A stretch of DNA of 64,000 bases, taken from contig JABBOT010000022.1 in the NCBI GenBank assembly GCA_016165875.1, positions 771,333-835,332 on the forward strand, written 5' to 3'. Positions 1 to 9,624 of this stretch are shown one piece after another; within the stretch, counting starts at the first letter, position 1, and each line of letters opens with the position of its first letter. A program made the position numbers and the translations under genes. Source of the stretch: Acanthopleura granulata. Its lineage: Eukaryota > Mollusca > Polyplacophora > Chitonida > Chitonidae. Below the pieces are notes generated by a model that was given only the letters and a program-made list of their open reading frames with translations, had not been told where the DNA came from and made no database searches.

Positions 1-1405
1 GTGTTCGTGTGTAGCTGTTGAAGAACAGCATGGCGTGTCCGTGGTGAAAAGAATGGCCTAACACAGAACGCTCCAGCGCTGAAGCGGTGGAGAAAATAGC
101 TTCAGATCATTTCAGTACAGCTGTCTTTTGTTCGCGATGTAGGTCATGTTCCTCAGTGTATTTAGTATGCCAGCTAACTCTGTATTCTTATCGTTTGAAA
201 GCGTTGTTTACACGCTGTAGTTAGATATGTTAGCATTTGCGTGTAGGAATCGCTATATGCACGATATATTTAAGTGGGATATTTATTGTGAATGTGGCCT
301 ATTTGAAAAGTTTGAATTTGATGGTGAAATAGTTCCACTAAAGCATGACAGCAGGCATACTACAATGAATCTTGTGCTTTGACAATTATGAGTATGTCCA
401 CACTAACAGCCGTGATTATACCGAAATAATGTCTTCAGGTTTGTTAAATATTACATTAAATAAACGTTTACACAACGTACTATATTACGTAAAGAATCTA
501 GCTATAATACCTGTGAAAATGGGAAGCTTATTTAGTGACAACCTTTTTAGGACGAATTTCGGCAGGCCTAAGAAAAATAAGGCATGATGATAACAGATGC
601 ATGTCAACATCTTTTATTCCATATAAGTCACTCAGTAAATATTTTAAAGGTATTTTTAAAAAAAATATATGAATTCATATGAAATGCAGGTACCATTAAA
701 CTCGGCACTAGAAAATAGTTCAGTTCCTATTTTTCTAAACGAACAAACTTCGGATTCAACCATGGCCAGTAGGGAGTCGATGGATATCTATGGGGTCACA
801 CTCCTACATACATATTTTGCTGAAAAGTCGTTACAAAGCGCATTCAGCGAATGCTTTCCTTCTTCTATACATGTGCACATATGCATTTTGAATGCATATG
901 TCTAGCAGTCCATGTCTAATGGGGAAGAACACGACGTGATATCACTTGTTATGACATATGAAAAGATAAACCATCACATAATGGAATGTTCCCAATTAGT
1001 TTTACTCGGATCAAATAACGGAAACAGCAAAATACTTAACTGTTTTCCAGGACAGTGTGTAATGGTCTGACGCGTGCTCCATCACAAAGTATCCTTTGTG
1101 TTGAAACGTGCTTACAAATGCACGTACGCTTTTGATCACTATTATGTTATTTTCTGTTCTCTAATTCTGCATTTTTTCCTCGATGTTTGTCTGTGATGCT
1201 TAACTGTTTGATGTTTCATCGTTTTTAGTAATTTGTCTTGAAGAATATTATTTGGCTTTAAAATTTGTCGAGAAGTAAACTTCCAGTTGTAGTTCTGGTC
1301 ACTTCGAAGACGGTGTCAAAACGACATGTAAATCAGTCTAGCAGCATCACGGAGCGTCCCTCTTCATCGCACACTCATGGCTCTAACAGGATGCTTTTTC
1401 ACCAG

Positions 1406-1555
1406 CATGTTCTCCAGGAACGTACGGCAATGACTGTGCAGAGACATGCGGGCACTGTAATGACGGACTGTATATCTGTGACCGATCATCCGGGCACTGT
1501 CCTGAGAAAAAACCCAGGTGCATGCCGGGATACTCTGGATTGAAATGTGACACTG
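1406..1555 (+). CDS. Copy A exon: EGF-like module 1
   Basis: 150 nt, phase 1-1, acceptor TTTTTCACCAG and donor GGTATGT. It encodes CSPGTYGNDCAETCGHC and ends [12 protein letters not shown], with eight cysteines. The 5' half differs from copy B at eight bases, while the 3' 85 bases are identical. Confidence 0.88.
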
Positions 1556-4500
1556 GTATGTTTAATAGGTTCTGATTTATCACCTTAGGGGCAGACTCCC
1601 GGACCGAATCCAGAAACCCAGTTTTTAACTCATTTGAAACTCTGGGTTTAACACTTGCTTATTCTCCTTGGATATTAACATTCGGTAAGAATATAACAAG
1701 TGATGTGAAGTAAAGACAAAGGTTATACTGATGTTTAAAATGTTGACCTAAGCAAAAGAACGTTTCCTGGAGCCGGCCCCTGGTCTAAAAATGAATGGAG
1801 GTCTCTTAATATGGGTTTTAACAAAAGTCTAACAGATAGTCTAGCTAGAAATTTCGAGGTTAGCTTGCTCCTATAGTTCGTTTGGGACAGGAGAAAATGC
1901 CCTGATTGTGCTAACATAACCTTACAGTTCTTGAAGACCACTTGTCTCTCGCCAATGTGGATGTGTGAATCAGTAAATGACAAGTGGGAAGGATTGTCAG
2001 TGTTCGCCATTGGTCGGTTGTTTACTTCGGGCACACCGGATTCCGTGCCTAGAAAGTGAGCATCACCGTTCATGAGAAAAATTATTCATTATGGTGATAA
2101 AAAAGAATTTATTAAACAAGTAGGTAGGTAAGTGTAATTATAATGGAATGTTATACCGCATTAAATTTCCCTCATTAAAAATTATACCCGGATATAGGTA
2201 TTTGGCTTGATAACAGTCTGGAACGCGATTAAATATCACTGGAATAGAAATAAATTAAATCCAGTCAAACAATACATTTACTGCCAAGGCGGGTCTTGAA
2301 ACAACAGGTAAGTACCCAGGCCTCAGTTGAGAGCCGAGATGTTGCATTTGTCGTCCTGGTTCGCGTTTTACAAAGAGGTGTAAAGTTTTATCAAGTGTAA
2401 CTACCATGCATCGTATTCCTACAGTATGCCTCCTCACGACAGGTACGTTTGACATACCTGTAACCGATTGTCTGTTTGTAAAATGGACACTCGCAGCTGT
2501 AACTTACGTCTATAAACTGTGAATGTCTATATAAACGATTTCTATTTCCCAATCAATTCCAGTTAAGCAAAACCAAATAGAGTGCTTTATAAGTGCATCC
2601 CATACTTATCTGAAGGAATATCATTTCTGGGATGTGAAAAATTGAAAGGGTATAAATTGAGCAAGAGATATGCCCTCTATTAGATTCTATTTTGACATGC
2701 GCATGAACGGCAGACCAGTTAACGTTGGGTCAGGCGAGTTATATATAGGCGAGTTATATTTCATATAAGGAGTCGAAGAAATCTGAGAGACCTAAACGAA
2801 TGCTCCACCCCTTTTGCTATGTCGTTGAGGAACTGACCAGTCCATACAATGCTATATGATTCGCAGCGTCGTCAATAATTAGTCCATGAAACTGTGAGCA
2901 AACAAACGGGGATAAATCCTGGAACGTCATCCGTCAGCAACGTCAGCACATAAAACAATGAGCCGACAAACCACAAATCATCTACGGGGAAAAATGCTTT
3001 TAATTGACAAAAATTATTGTATTCAGTTCATGACGACGAAGACAAAAACGAAATCCTAATATAATAGCCGCTACGAACTTATGAACTTAGTTACGTGAAA
3101 TATACATGTATCTATCTGTATTAGATATATGTAGACAATATAATAGTATCAATATATATTAGTATACTCGGGGGCCTCCGTGGCTCCGTCGGTTAGCGTG
3201 ATAGCGTGATAACCCGAAGCCTCTCACGAATGCGGTCGCTGTGAGTTCAAGTCCAGCTCATGCTGGCTTCCTCTCCGGCCGTACGTGGGAAGGTCTGCCA
3301 GCAACCTGCGGGTGGCCGTGGGTTTCCCCCGAGCTCGGTCCGGTTTCCTCCCATTCTTTATTCTTGAGTACAGCGTAAAACACCAATCGAATAAACAAAT
3401 AAATAAATAAATAAATATTAGTATAGTATGCATGCGCATGGACATGTGGGCCTTTCACGAGATTTCAGGTAATTCTGTCCAGTATATCCGTTTACGGTAC
3501 AATAAAAGTGATTTTCGGTGAATTTTCTTATTTATATTCAATTTTTCTCGCACCACTCAGTTTGTACTCGGGGAACTTACGGTCCAGACTGTGGAGAGAG
3601 GTGTGGCAACTGTGTGGATGGACCGTCTAACTGTGATTCAATATCCGGGCACTGTCCACCAGGAGTCGTCTTCAGGTGCATTTCGGGATTCTCTGGTCCG
3701 AAATGTGCCACAGGTGAATTGCTAGGCTTTCATGTTTTCCCGCCACTTTCCCTAGTACTCTACCAACAATACTTGCATATTTAATCGATATTATCATTTG
3801 GGTCAATAAAAGCACAAGATATCTTGTCTTTTTTAGATATGCATCCTGAATGCTTACATGCTTACAAAAGAAGAACCAAGTGAAATAAGGAATCTTCGAA
3901 ATATTTCATTGAAAGAAAAAAATTTGCTTATATTAGTCATTATCATCATGTTTGCACAGTGATGGGATTTAAAACCTCTGTTTTAGTGGAACTTTTCCAT
4001 TACCACTGCTTAGCATCCATTGCTAGTGTTATAGCTTTCGCTCACTTGAGAAAACACGCAGGACCTCCTCGGTGGACTAGTGGTTTGAAGGTCTGCCTCG
4101 ACGTCGGGAGATTCAGGTTCAATCCCGGGTCGGGTCATACCAAAGACATTGACTAAAACGGTGCTTGTTGTTCCCTCGCTTGGCGCTCAGCGTGAAGAGG
4201 TTAGAGGAAATAAACGGAATTGATGTCAGTATAATGTGATTGAGTGCGGTGTAATGTTTGATGTCTTTGGCGGCATGGACTCGCCCTACCACACCAGGAC
4301 TCCTCGTCTTCATATGACCTAAACAATGTTAAGTACGACGTTAAACAACAAGCACTCAAACACGAGGTGGTAGAGCGTCCGCTTTCGGACGGGGAGATCT
4401 TGGTTCAAACCTGGGTAGGGTCATACCAAAGACTTTAAAAATGGTACGTTCTGCTTCCTCGCTGGGCGCTCAGCAATAAGAGGATAGAAGGTGGACTGGT

Positions 4501-6559
4501 CGGCTCTGTGTCAGTATAATGTGACTGGGTGAGGAGGCTTGTTGGGTGTCTTCGGCAAGTCGTCTCGATGAGGCAGCACCAGATAAAAGATACGATGGAA
4601 ATCCGTCCTGCACCAAGGAGACACCTCCTTCGTATAAGTGAAATATTCTTGAGTAGGGCGTTAAACAACAAGCATTCATTCATTCAAACACGAGGTGCTG
4701 GTTTGAGCCCAGGCTTGGAACAGGACGTCCAGTCATCACTGCTACATGTGGTGTTTTATGACGGTTGCTCTGGATTGGTGGTCAACACCTATAGGTTTGA
4801 CATACATCATCATCTCGGTCTGTACGTAACATACCAAAAAGTTTACTCGAGTCACTGCATTTTCTTTCTCCCATGAAACTGACAACCTTCACAAAGACGC
4901 AATATTTTAGAGAATGGTGTTAAATACTAAATCAAATGAAATCAAAATATTTATTATTTATTTATTTCATTGGAGTTCTATTTTATTAAAATAATACTTT
5001 AATTTTCCGACGGCGGCCAGTATTATGGTGGAATGAAACAGAGCAGAGCCCGGGGAAACCTACGACCCCCGCACAAGTGATATATCGACGTAATGTTGAT
5101 TCCGTTTATTTCGTGTCAAGAGATTCATGTTTACACGTTGTGAAATTCCCCCCCCCCCTTTGTCATTGTCTTTTTCAGCTTGTGCTCCCGGATCATACGG
5201 GCTAGACTGTGAGGGAAGATGTGTACACTGCGCTGGTAACCTGACAGGATGTGACACCATCTCCGGAGAGTGCCCGGAGAAAACACCAAGGTGTCAGCCA
5301 GGATACTCCGGTCTGAAATGCGACGCAGGTCTGTTCCCAACGCCATCAATTATGGTACATGCAGACACATCAAAGCTGCAGTAGCTAATACCAGCCCAAA
5401 GTACAAATAAGTGCCAAATAATGTCTCATCAAATTTCACAATTGTGCAAACAATAGGTAGCGAGTCATTGTTCAGTAAATATGTACTAAATCATGGTACA
5501 CTAAATGAGAGAAATGTGCAATAGCCCATCGTATAGCACATGATTAACAAGCCGTGGCTAACCAAATGCTAAATAAATGTTTCAATGGTGTAATAAGGGA
5601 GCATTATGCATACCAAATGATGGTGTGTATAGCAAATATCTCAAAATTTATAACATTTTAGTGCACAGAAAGTGTGTAGCAAATAACGGTACAACAAATA
5701 TTTGACACCCGAGTTTACAGTACAGCAAATGTCACATTTTTAATGAATGTAATTAGATCATTAATGTGTATTAGAAAGAGTTTTGTCTTAATGGATCTTA
5801 ATTAACTTGTCGTTTTCCCTCCCTTATCAGAATGTCTACCCGGGAGGTATGGCCCAGACTGTAATGACACGTGTGGGTTCTGTGCCCAGGGAAGGACGGT
5901 TTGTTCACATACATCCGGGCACTGTCCGAAAAGGGAACCAAGATGCACGGAAGGATATTATGGCTCGAAATGTGCTTTAGGTTTGCGTTAATATTACGAT
6001 TATATCTCTGCACTGAGTGCTGATATGGTTGCAGTTAATGTAGAGGTTTGGGACCAAGTTGTGCACTCTTCTCATATACTCGCTTCTGTTTTCGTCAATA
6101 TTATTAGCGATTTCTAAACTGACCTTGACAAGCTTAGGGTTATTACCGATGAGTCTTGTACGGTACATGTATGGCACACAATAATTTTTTTTATTTATTT
6201 GACTCCTCTTTTACGCCCGACAAATGCCGGGGAAACCCCACGATCACCCGAAGGTTGCTGGGAGACCTTCCCACGTACGGCTGGAGGGGGCCGCATTGGT
6301 GGGTCCTTACGCTGCGCTTTGACACATAATAAAGAAAATAATCCCCGTGTGCGTTCCAAAATTAATTTGTTAAATTTATAGGTGTATCTTAAATGGCGTT
6401 TAAGACAAAATTCTTGAGTATACTGTCAGAGGCCCATCGGCCAAACAACAACAGCAATTTTGTCACGTGCACCTAAGACAACGGACATAAGACACTGTAT
6501 AAATGAGCTTTAGCATGTTATGTCACAGTAAGGGACTAATAACAGTTTCTGATCCTGAG

Positions 6560-6602
<43 letters not shown>

Positions 6603-7445
6603 AACGTTTATCCGAATTTCTCTGTTTGTCTAGACTCGACATCCGCTTCAAGCCTCCGAGATGTTATAATCGGAAGTGTAGCTGTAGGGTGTGCCATCCT
6701 CATCATCGTACTGGTTGTTGTTGTTGTGGTGGTGTGAGTCATTATCCACCCTTATTTCACAATTTGGGTATTTCTAAAATGGTCCGTGATAAAACAAGCA
6801 AGGCTATAATCATCGAGATATATGATCGTTTCAAAAGTACTTTTGCTTCAAAGACCATTGTGCATCAGATATTATCTCTCATATATTACGCACCGGCACA
6901 ATATCTGGAATGGGATCAAATGTTCTATATGAAAGACATAAAGCACTTGTAAATATTGTACATTTTCTCTGTCTGGTTTAAAAATGCATTCATTGGAGTA
7001 CGAAAAGAATTTAAATATTACAATGTAGTAGACCTGTAGGAAAATTCTTAACAGTCCTACTATTATTTTGAAAAACTGCATGATACTAAAATATGCGAAT
7101 TTAGGGTTGTGGTTACAGCCTTTTAAAAACAGAAATATTCTCTCTGATAAAGGCTAAATGTTTAGCCTCAGTTCTACATACCACCCCATTAAATTTTACA
7201 TGACCTCTTTGTCTTTACAACCTTTCAGGAGATTTCGGAGAAAGAAGAAAACAACGCAAACAACACCGTCTGCACGAAAACGTACGGATACCCCAGAGAG
7301 GCCAATACCGACGGTGTTATATGACAGAGCTGAACTGTATGGAGATCGGATACATTTTGTGGCATGTGGCCCCACTACGAGATATGGGGAAGGATATCGC
7401 TATCAGGCCAATCGTGAAACAGACGGTACTGTTTCGTACGCTTAG
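1406..7445 (+). CDS. Multi-EGF type I membrane receptor, copy A (5' part outside window)
   Basis: Six exons are seen: 1406-1555, 3561-3713, 5179-5328 and 5831-5980 (four EGF-like modules), 6634-6733 (transmembrane) and 7229-7445 (cytoplasmic tail, TAG at 7443). All have AG/GT borders. The EGF exons and the transmembrane acceptor are phase 1, the last junction is phase 2, and the frame is open throughout. Each module has eight cysteines in a C-x2-G-x-Y-G-x-D-C...SG-x-C-P...C-x2-G-[YF]-x-G-x-K-C layout. This is close to laminin-type EGF repeats of the MEGF/SREC/Draper kind but with a longer spacer between cysteines six and seven. By comparison with copy B, the signal peptide and a half-EGF exon lie upstream of the window. 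The likely role is a cell-surface recognition or adhesion receptor (inference). No enzyme domain is seen. Confidence 0.85.
3167..3414 (+). mobile_element. tRNA-derived SINE (family 1), copy A
   Basis: The head GCCTCCGTGGCTC..GTCGGTTAGCG and B-box-like GAGTTCAAGTCC are followed by a tail AACACCAATCGAATAAAC and (AAAT)n. It is flanked by an 11-bp target-site duplication, ATATTAGTATA. About 28 bp of the conserved 3' region are deleted relative to the B copy. Confidence 0.88.
3561..3713 (+). CDS. Copy A exon: EGF-like module 2
   Basis: 153 nt, phase 1-1, acceptor CACCACTCAG and donor GGTGAAT. It begins [18 protein letters not shown] and ends [12 protein letters not shown]. It carries eight cysteines and is one residue longer than the other modules because of a PPGVVF spacer. 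Confidence 0.88.
4073..4360 (+). mobile_element. SINE family 2, first of a tandem pair, copy A
   Basis: The head CCTCGGTGGACTAGTGG and GGTTCAATCCCGGG (B box) are followed by GCTTGGCGCTCAGC, TCAGTATAATGTGATTG and the tail GACGTTAAACAACAAGCA. The middle of the element is shortened relative to copy B. Confidence 0.82.
4361..4690 (+). mobile_element. SINE family 2, second of a tandem pair, copy A
   Basis: A second tRNA-like head (GAGGTGGTAGAGCGTCCG, GTTCAAACCTGGG) leads into the same central domain. It ends in a family-1-like TATAAGTGAAATATTCTTGAG tail, fused to GCGTTAAACAACAAGCATTC. Confidence 0.8.
4955..5068 (-). mobile_element. Truncated SINE (family 1 tail), copy A
   Basis: (ATTT)n is followed by GGCGGCCAGTATTATGGTGG and GCCCGGGGAAACC, the reverse complement of the family 1 3' region. 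The head is absent. Confidence 0.7.
5179..5328 (+). CDS. Copy A exon: EGF-like module 3
   Basis: 150 nt, phase 1-1, acceptor TGTCTTTTTCAG and donor GGTCTGT. It begins [18 protein letters not shown] and ends [12 protein letters not shown]. An 11-C run sits about 20-30 nt upstream of the acceptor; copy B has 6 C there. Confidence 0.88.
5831..5980 (+). CDS. Copy A exon: EGF-like module 4
   Basis: 150 nt, phase 1-1, acceptor CCCTTATCAG and donor GGTTTGC. It begins [18 protein letters not shown] and ends [12 protein letters not shown]. It is the last extracellular module before the membrane exon. Confidence 0.88.
   Translation, partial: NVYPGGMAQTVMTRVGSVPREGRFVHIHPGTVRKGNQDARKDIMARNVL
6190..6325 (-). 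mobile_element. Degenerate SINE family 1, copy A
   Basis: Reverse orientation, with ACCCGAAGGTTGCTGGGAGA and TTCCCACGTACGGCTGG. It is internally deleted relative to 36596-36800. Confidence 0.7.
6634..6733 (+). CDS. Copy A exon: transmembrane segment
   Basis: 100 nt, phase 1 in and phase 2 out, donor GTGAGT. A short Ser/Thr stalk ([10 protein letters not shown]) is followed by about 24 hydrophobic residues ending in a run of Val ([17 protein letters not shown] then Val repeats). The next exon opens with basic residues, as expected for a type I stop-transfer sequence. A (TA)n microsatellite sits about 35 nt upstream in the intron. Confidence 0.88.
7229..7445 (+). CDS. Copy A exon: cytoplasmic tail
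   Basis: 217 nt, ending in TAG. It starts [18 protein letters not shown], a basic stop-transfer stretch. The C-terminal half is Tyr-rich (six Tyr, for example LYDRAELYGD and RYGEGYRYQ). There is no NPxY motif and no canonical ITAM spacing. The tail ends SYA. Confidence 0.87.
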
Positions 7446-7479
7446 ATCGGTGAACTAGGGTAGGCCTACACTTTGATCG

Positions 7480-7705
7480 ACGGTCTCTGTATCTAGAATC
7501 CAAGAAGTGTCAAAATCCAAATATCCACAACGCCTGCCTCTAAATCCTGATACCCTGGGCGTCCGTCTAGAAATCCGGGTACACAGAGCGTCTTTCTAAG
7601 TACCTAGATGCACAGAGGCGTCTGTCTAGAAATTCAGAGACCCAGAGCGTCTTCCTGGAAATCCGAATACCGAAACAGTCTTCCTGGAAATAACAAGACT
7701 CAGGA
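7480..7705 (+). repeat. 29-bp minisatellite in the presumed 3' UTR, copy A
   Basis: About 7-8 degenerate units of roughly 29 bp run through this stretch, with a core like GCGTCTGTCTAGAAATCC followed by GATACCCAGA. They begin just after the receptor stop codon. The copy B array (about 37925-38115) has one unit fewer. Confidence 0.75.
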
Positions 7706-8814
7706 TGGAGCAATAGACTGGTGGTAACAACAACCTCCGAATTGCCAAAAATGGTTTGGAATTCCACATACAACTGACATCTTCTTGACTGCCGTTCAGC
7801 GTAAGATTGTGTGGGATAATATAATGACAAAGTCTTAGAACAGTTTCCTAAGAGTATTTATTCCAGGCGGAAGAATCTTTCCTAGGGTGTTGTACGTGTA
7901 TAGTATTGGTGAAAGCTAGTAATGTAATGACAACACCGACACATCAGAATACATTCACATATGTTTCTGTATTGTTCGCAAGAAGAATTTTTCTCGCCCA
8001 TGTCAAGTGACGTCCAACCACCACGATGTTTCGTGTTTCCTCCAGGGTTTCCATATTCTCCGCCCACCGGCACATCTCAGAAAATTATACCCACAACTCT
8101 GAGAGAGAAACATCGTGTATATTTATTTACAGTCATTTTTGTGATCGATGTTTAACCCCACTACCACAGTTAAATTAGCGACGTTGTTCAGGTGATGAGG
8201 AAACCCAATGGAAACTACCGCCTTTCGCCAGGTACATGGTATATACCAGGGCCCAACCTGTGTGGTCAAGATTTCATCCTGTCTAACCCCATGGTTCATA
8301 TAAAATATAAATATAGTCTGTAACTCGTTTTCTTTTAACTGTTCGGCCATATTTAGCTATGTGTAAAATCAACCACAGTCACTACAGAAATTGCACTATT
8401 TAGTGACGCGTAAGACGACAAGTTATAAACAATGAGATGTTGGACATCCACATTATTGCAAAAAAAAAAACGCAGTGAGGACAATTTTTCTCAGTAATAA
8501 TGTTAAAACCCATAAGCTATTATTCAGGGCGAAGACTTCATTACCTCGGATGACGGCATAACTATTCGTAAACCTTAATACAAACTGACTGTATCATCTT
8601 TCATAAATAAAACATCTCTAATATAACATAATTAGAGGAATGGGCGATTCAGATGAGTGATGGTCTTTCTCCTGCAAAACATACATTCATGACGACACTT
8701 TTTGGTGCCTTTAGTGAAACTTTCATCATGATGAGGTCAAACATACCGTTGTCAGATATGATAGTAAACAGATTTAGTTTTAGGGTCGCTTCGAGATTGA
8801 ATTTGGATCTCCTG

Positions 8815-8931
8815 ATCCGAAATGCAGCTGTCTACTGATGGAGGGAAATTCCCGCTAGCTTTTCTTAGTACATAAGCACAGATAACAGGATTCACGGCAG
8901 CATTTAAAATATTTGTCGCCTTTAAAGCCAC
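8815..8931 (-). pseudogene. GPCR seventh-helix fragment, copy A
   Basis: The minus strand encodes VALKATNILNAAVNPVICAY followed by VLRKASGNF. The NPVICAY matches the NPxxY-type motif of rhodopsin-family transmembrane helix 7, followed by the basic start of helix 8. The upstream side is cut off by a SINE that begins at 8932, and no other GPCR helices are seen nearby. It looks like an exon remnant or a processed fragment. The ligand class cannot be told. Confidence 0.5.
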
Positions 8932-9165
8932 AGGGGCCTCCCTGACCGAGTATTTAGCGCCCCAGCGCAGTGAAGTTAGCCAAGAGCCTGTCCCTAGTGT
9001 GGTCGTTATGAGTTCAAGTCCAGCTCTTGCTGGCTTCCCCGTCTGCCAGTAACCAGCGGATGATCGTTGGTTTGCCATGGGCTGTGCGTCATTCTCTCCC
9101 ACCGTAATGATCACCGCCCTCGTATAAGTGAAATCTTCATAAGCGCGACGTAAGGCAACAAACTG
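8932..9165 (+). mobile_element. SINE family 1, copy A, inserted in the GPCR fragment
   Basis: GGGGCCTCCCTGACCGAG head, GAGTTCAAGTCCAGCTC B box and CTCGTATAAGTGAAATCTTC tail. It abuts the helix 7 fragment. Confidence 0.8.
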
Positions 9166-9383
9166 CTCATCAGCAAATGAAGAAATTCTAACGTCACAAA
9201 CATTTATTGTTTGTTAAAAACGACGAATTTCCCGTCAGAAAAGATCCAAACAGATACACTCAGTAAGGCTCACGTAAAAACTTAAATATCTAAATATAAT
9301 AGTTGAAAAGGTGTGCTAACAGGTTCAGTATCTTCAGAGAAGTGTGCACACACATGAAGGTGCAGCCTATAAACCACTTACTT

Positions 9384-9624
9384 GTTTATCTGATTGGAGT
9401 TAAATGCCGTACTCAAGAATATTTCACTTCTACCACGGCGGCCGGCGTTAAGGTGGGAGGAAATTAGGCAGAGCCCGGGGATAACACACGACCATCATCA
9501 GGCTGTTGGCCTATCCAACGTAGGACCGTAGAGGAATCCAGCATGAACTGGACTTTTGAACTCACAGCAACCGCACTGATGGCTCATGGGTCAATAGATG
9601 CACCCATCCACCACGGAGGCCCCG
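9384..9624 (-). mobile_element. SINE family 1, copy A, reverse orientation
   Basis: GATTGGAGTTAAATGCCGTA, CGGCGGCCGGCGTTAAGGTG, GAACTCACAGCAACCGC and CCACGGAGGCCCC: a near full-length reverse element. It lies about 220 bp from the forward SINE at 8932, forming an imperfect inverted pair. Confidence 0.82.

Noticed and set aside
372..905. Two ORFs (372-587 and 669-905) preserved in both blocks (30705-30920, 30917-31237)
   Set aside because: They lie in a receptor intron. The blocks are so similar that preservation is expected by chance, and no splice sites or domains support them.
3161..3420. tRNA gene call from the GGCTC..GTTAGCG / GAGTTCAAGTCC pattern
   Set aside because: The A and B boxes belong to SINE heads. 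No cloverleaf with an acceptor stem forms, and a long non-tRNA body with an AAAT-repeat tail follows.
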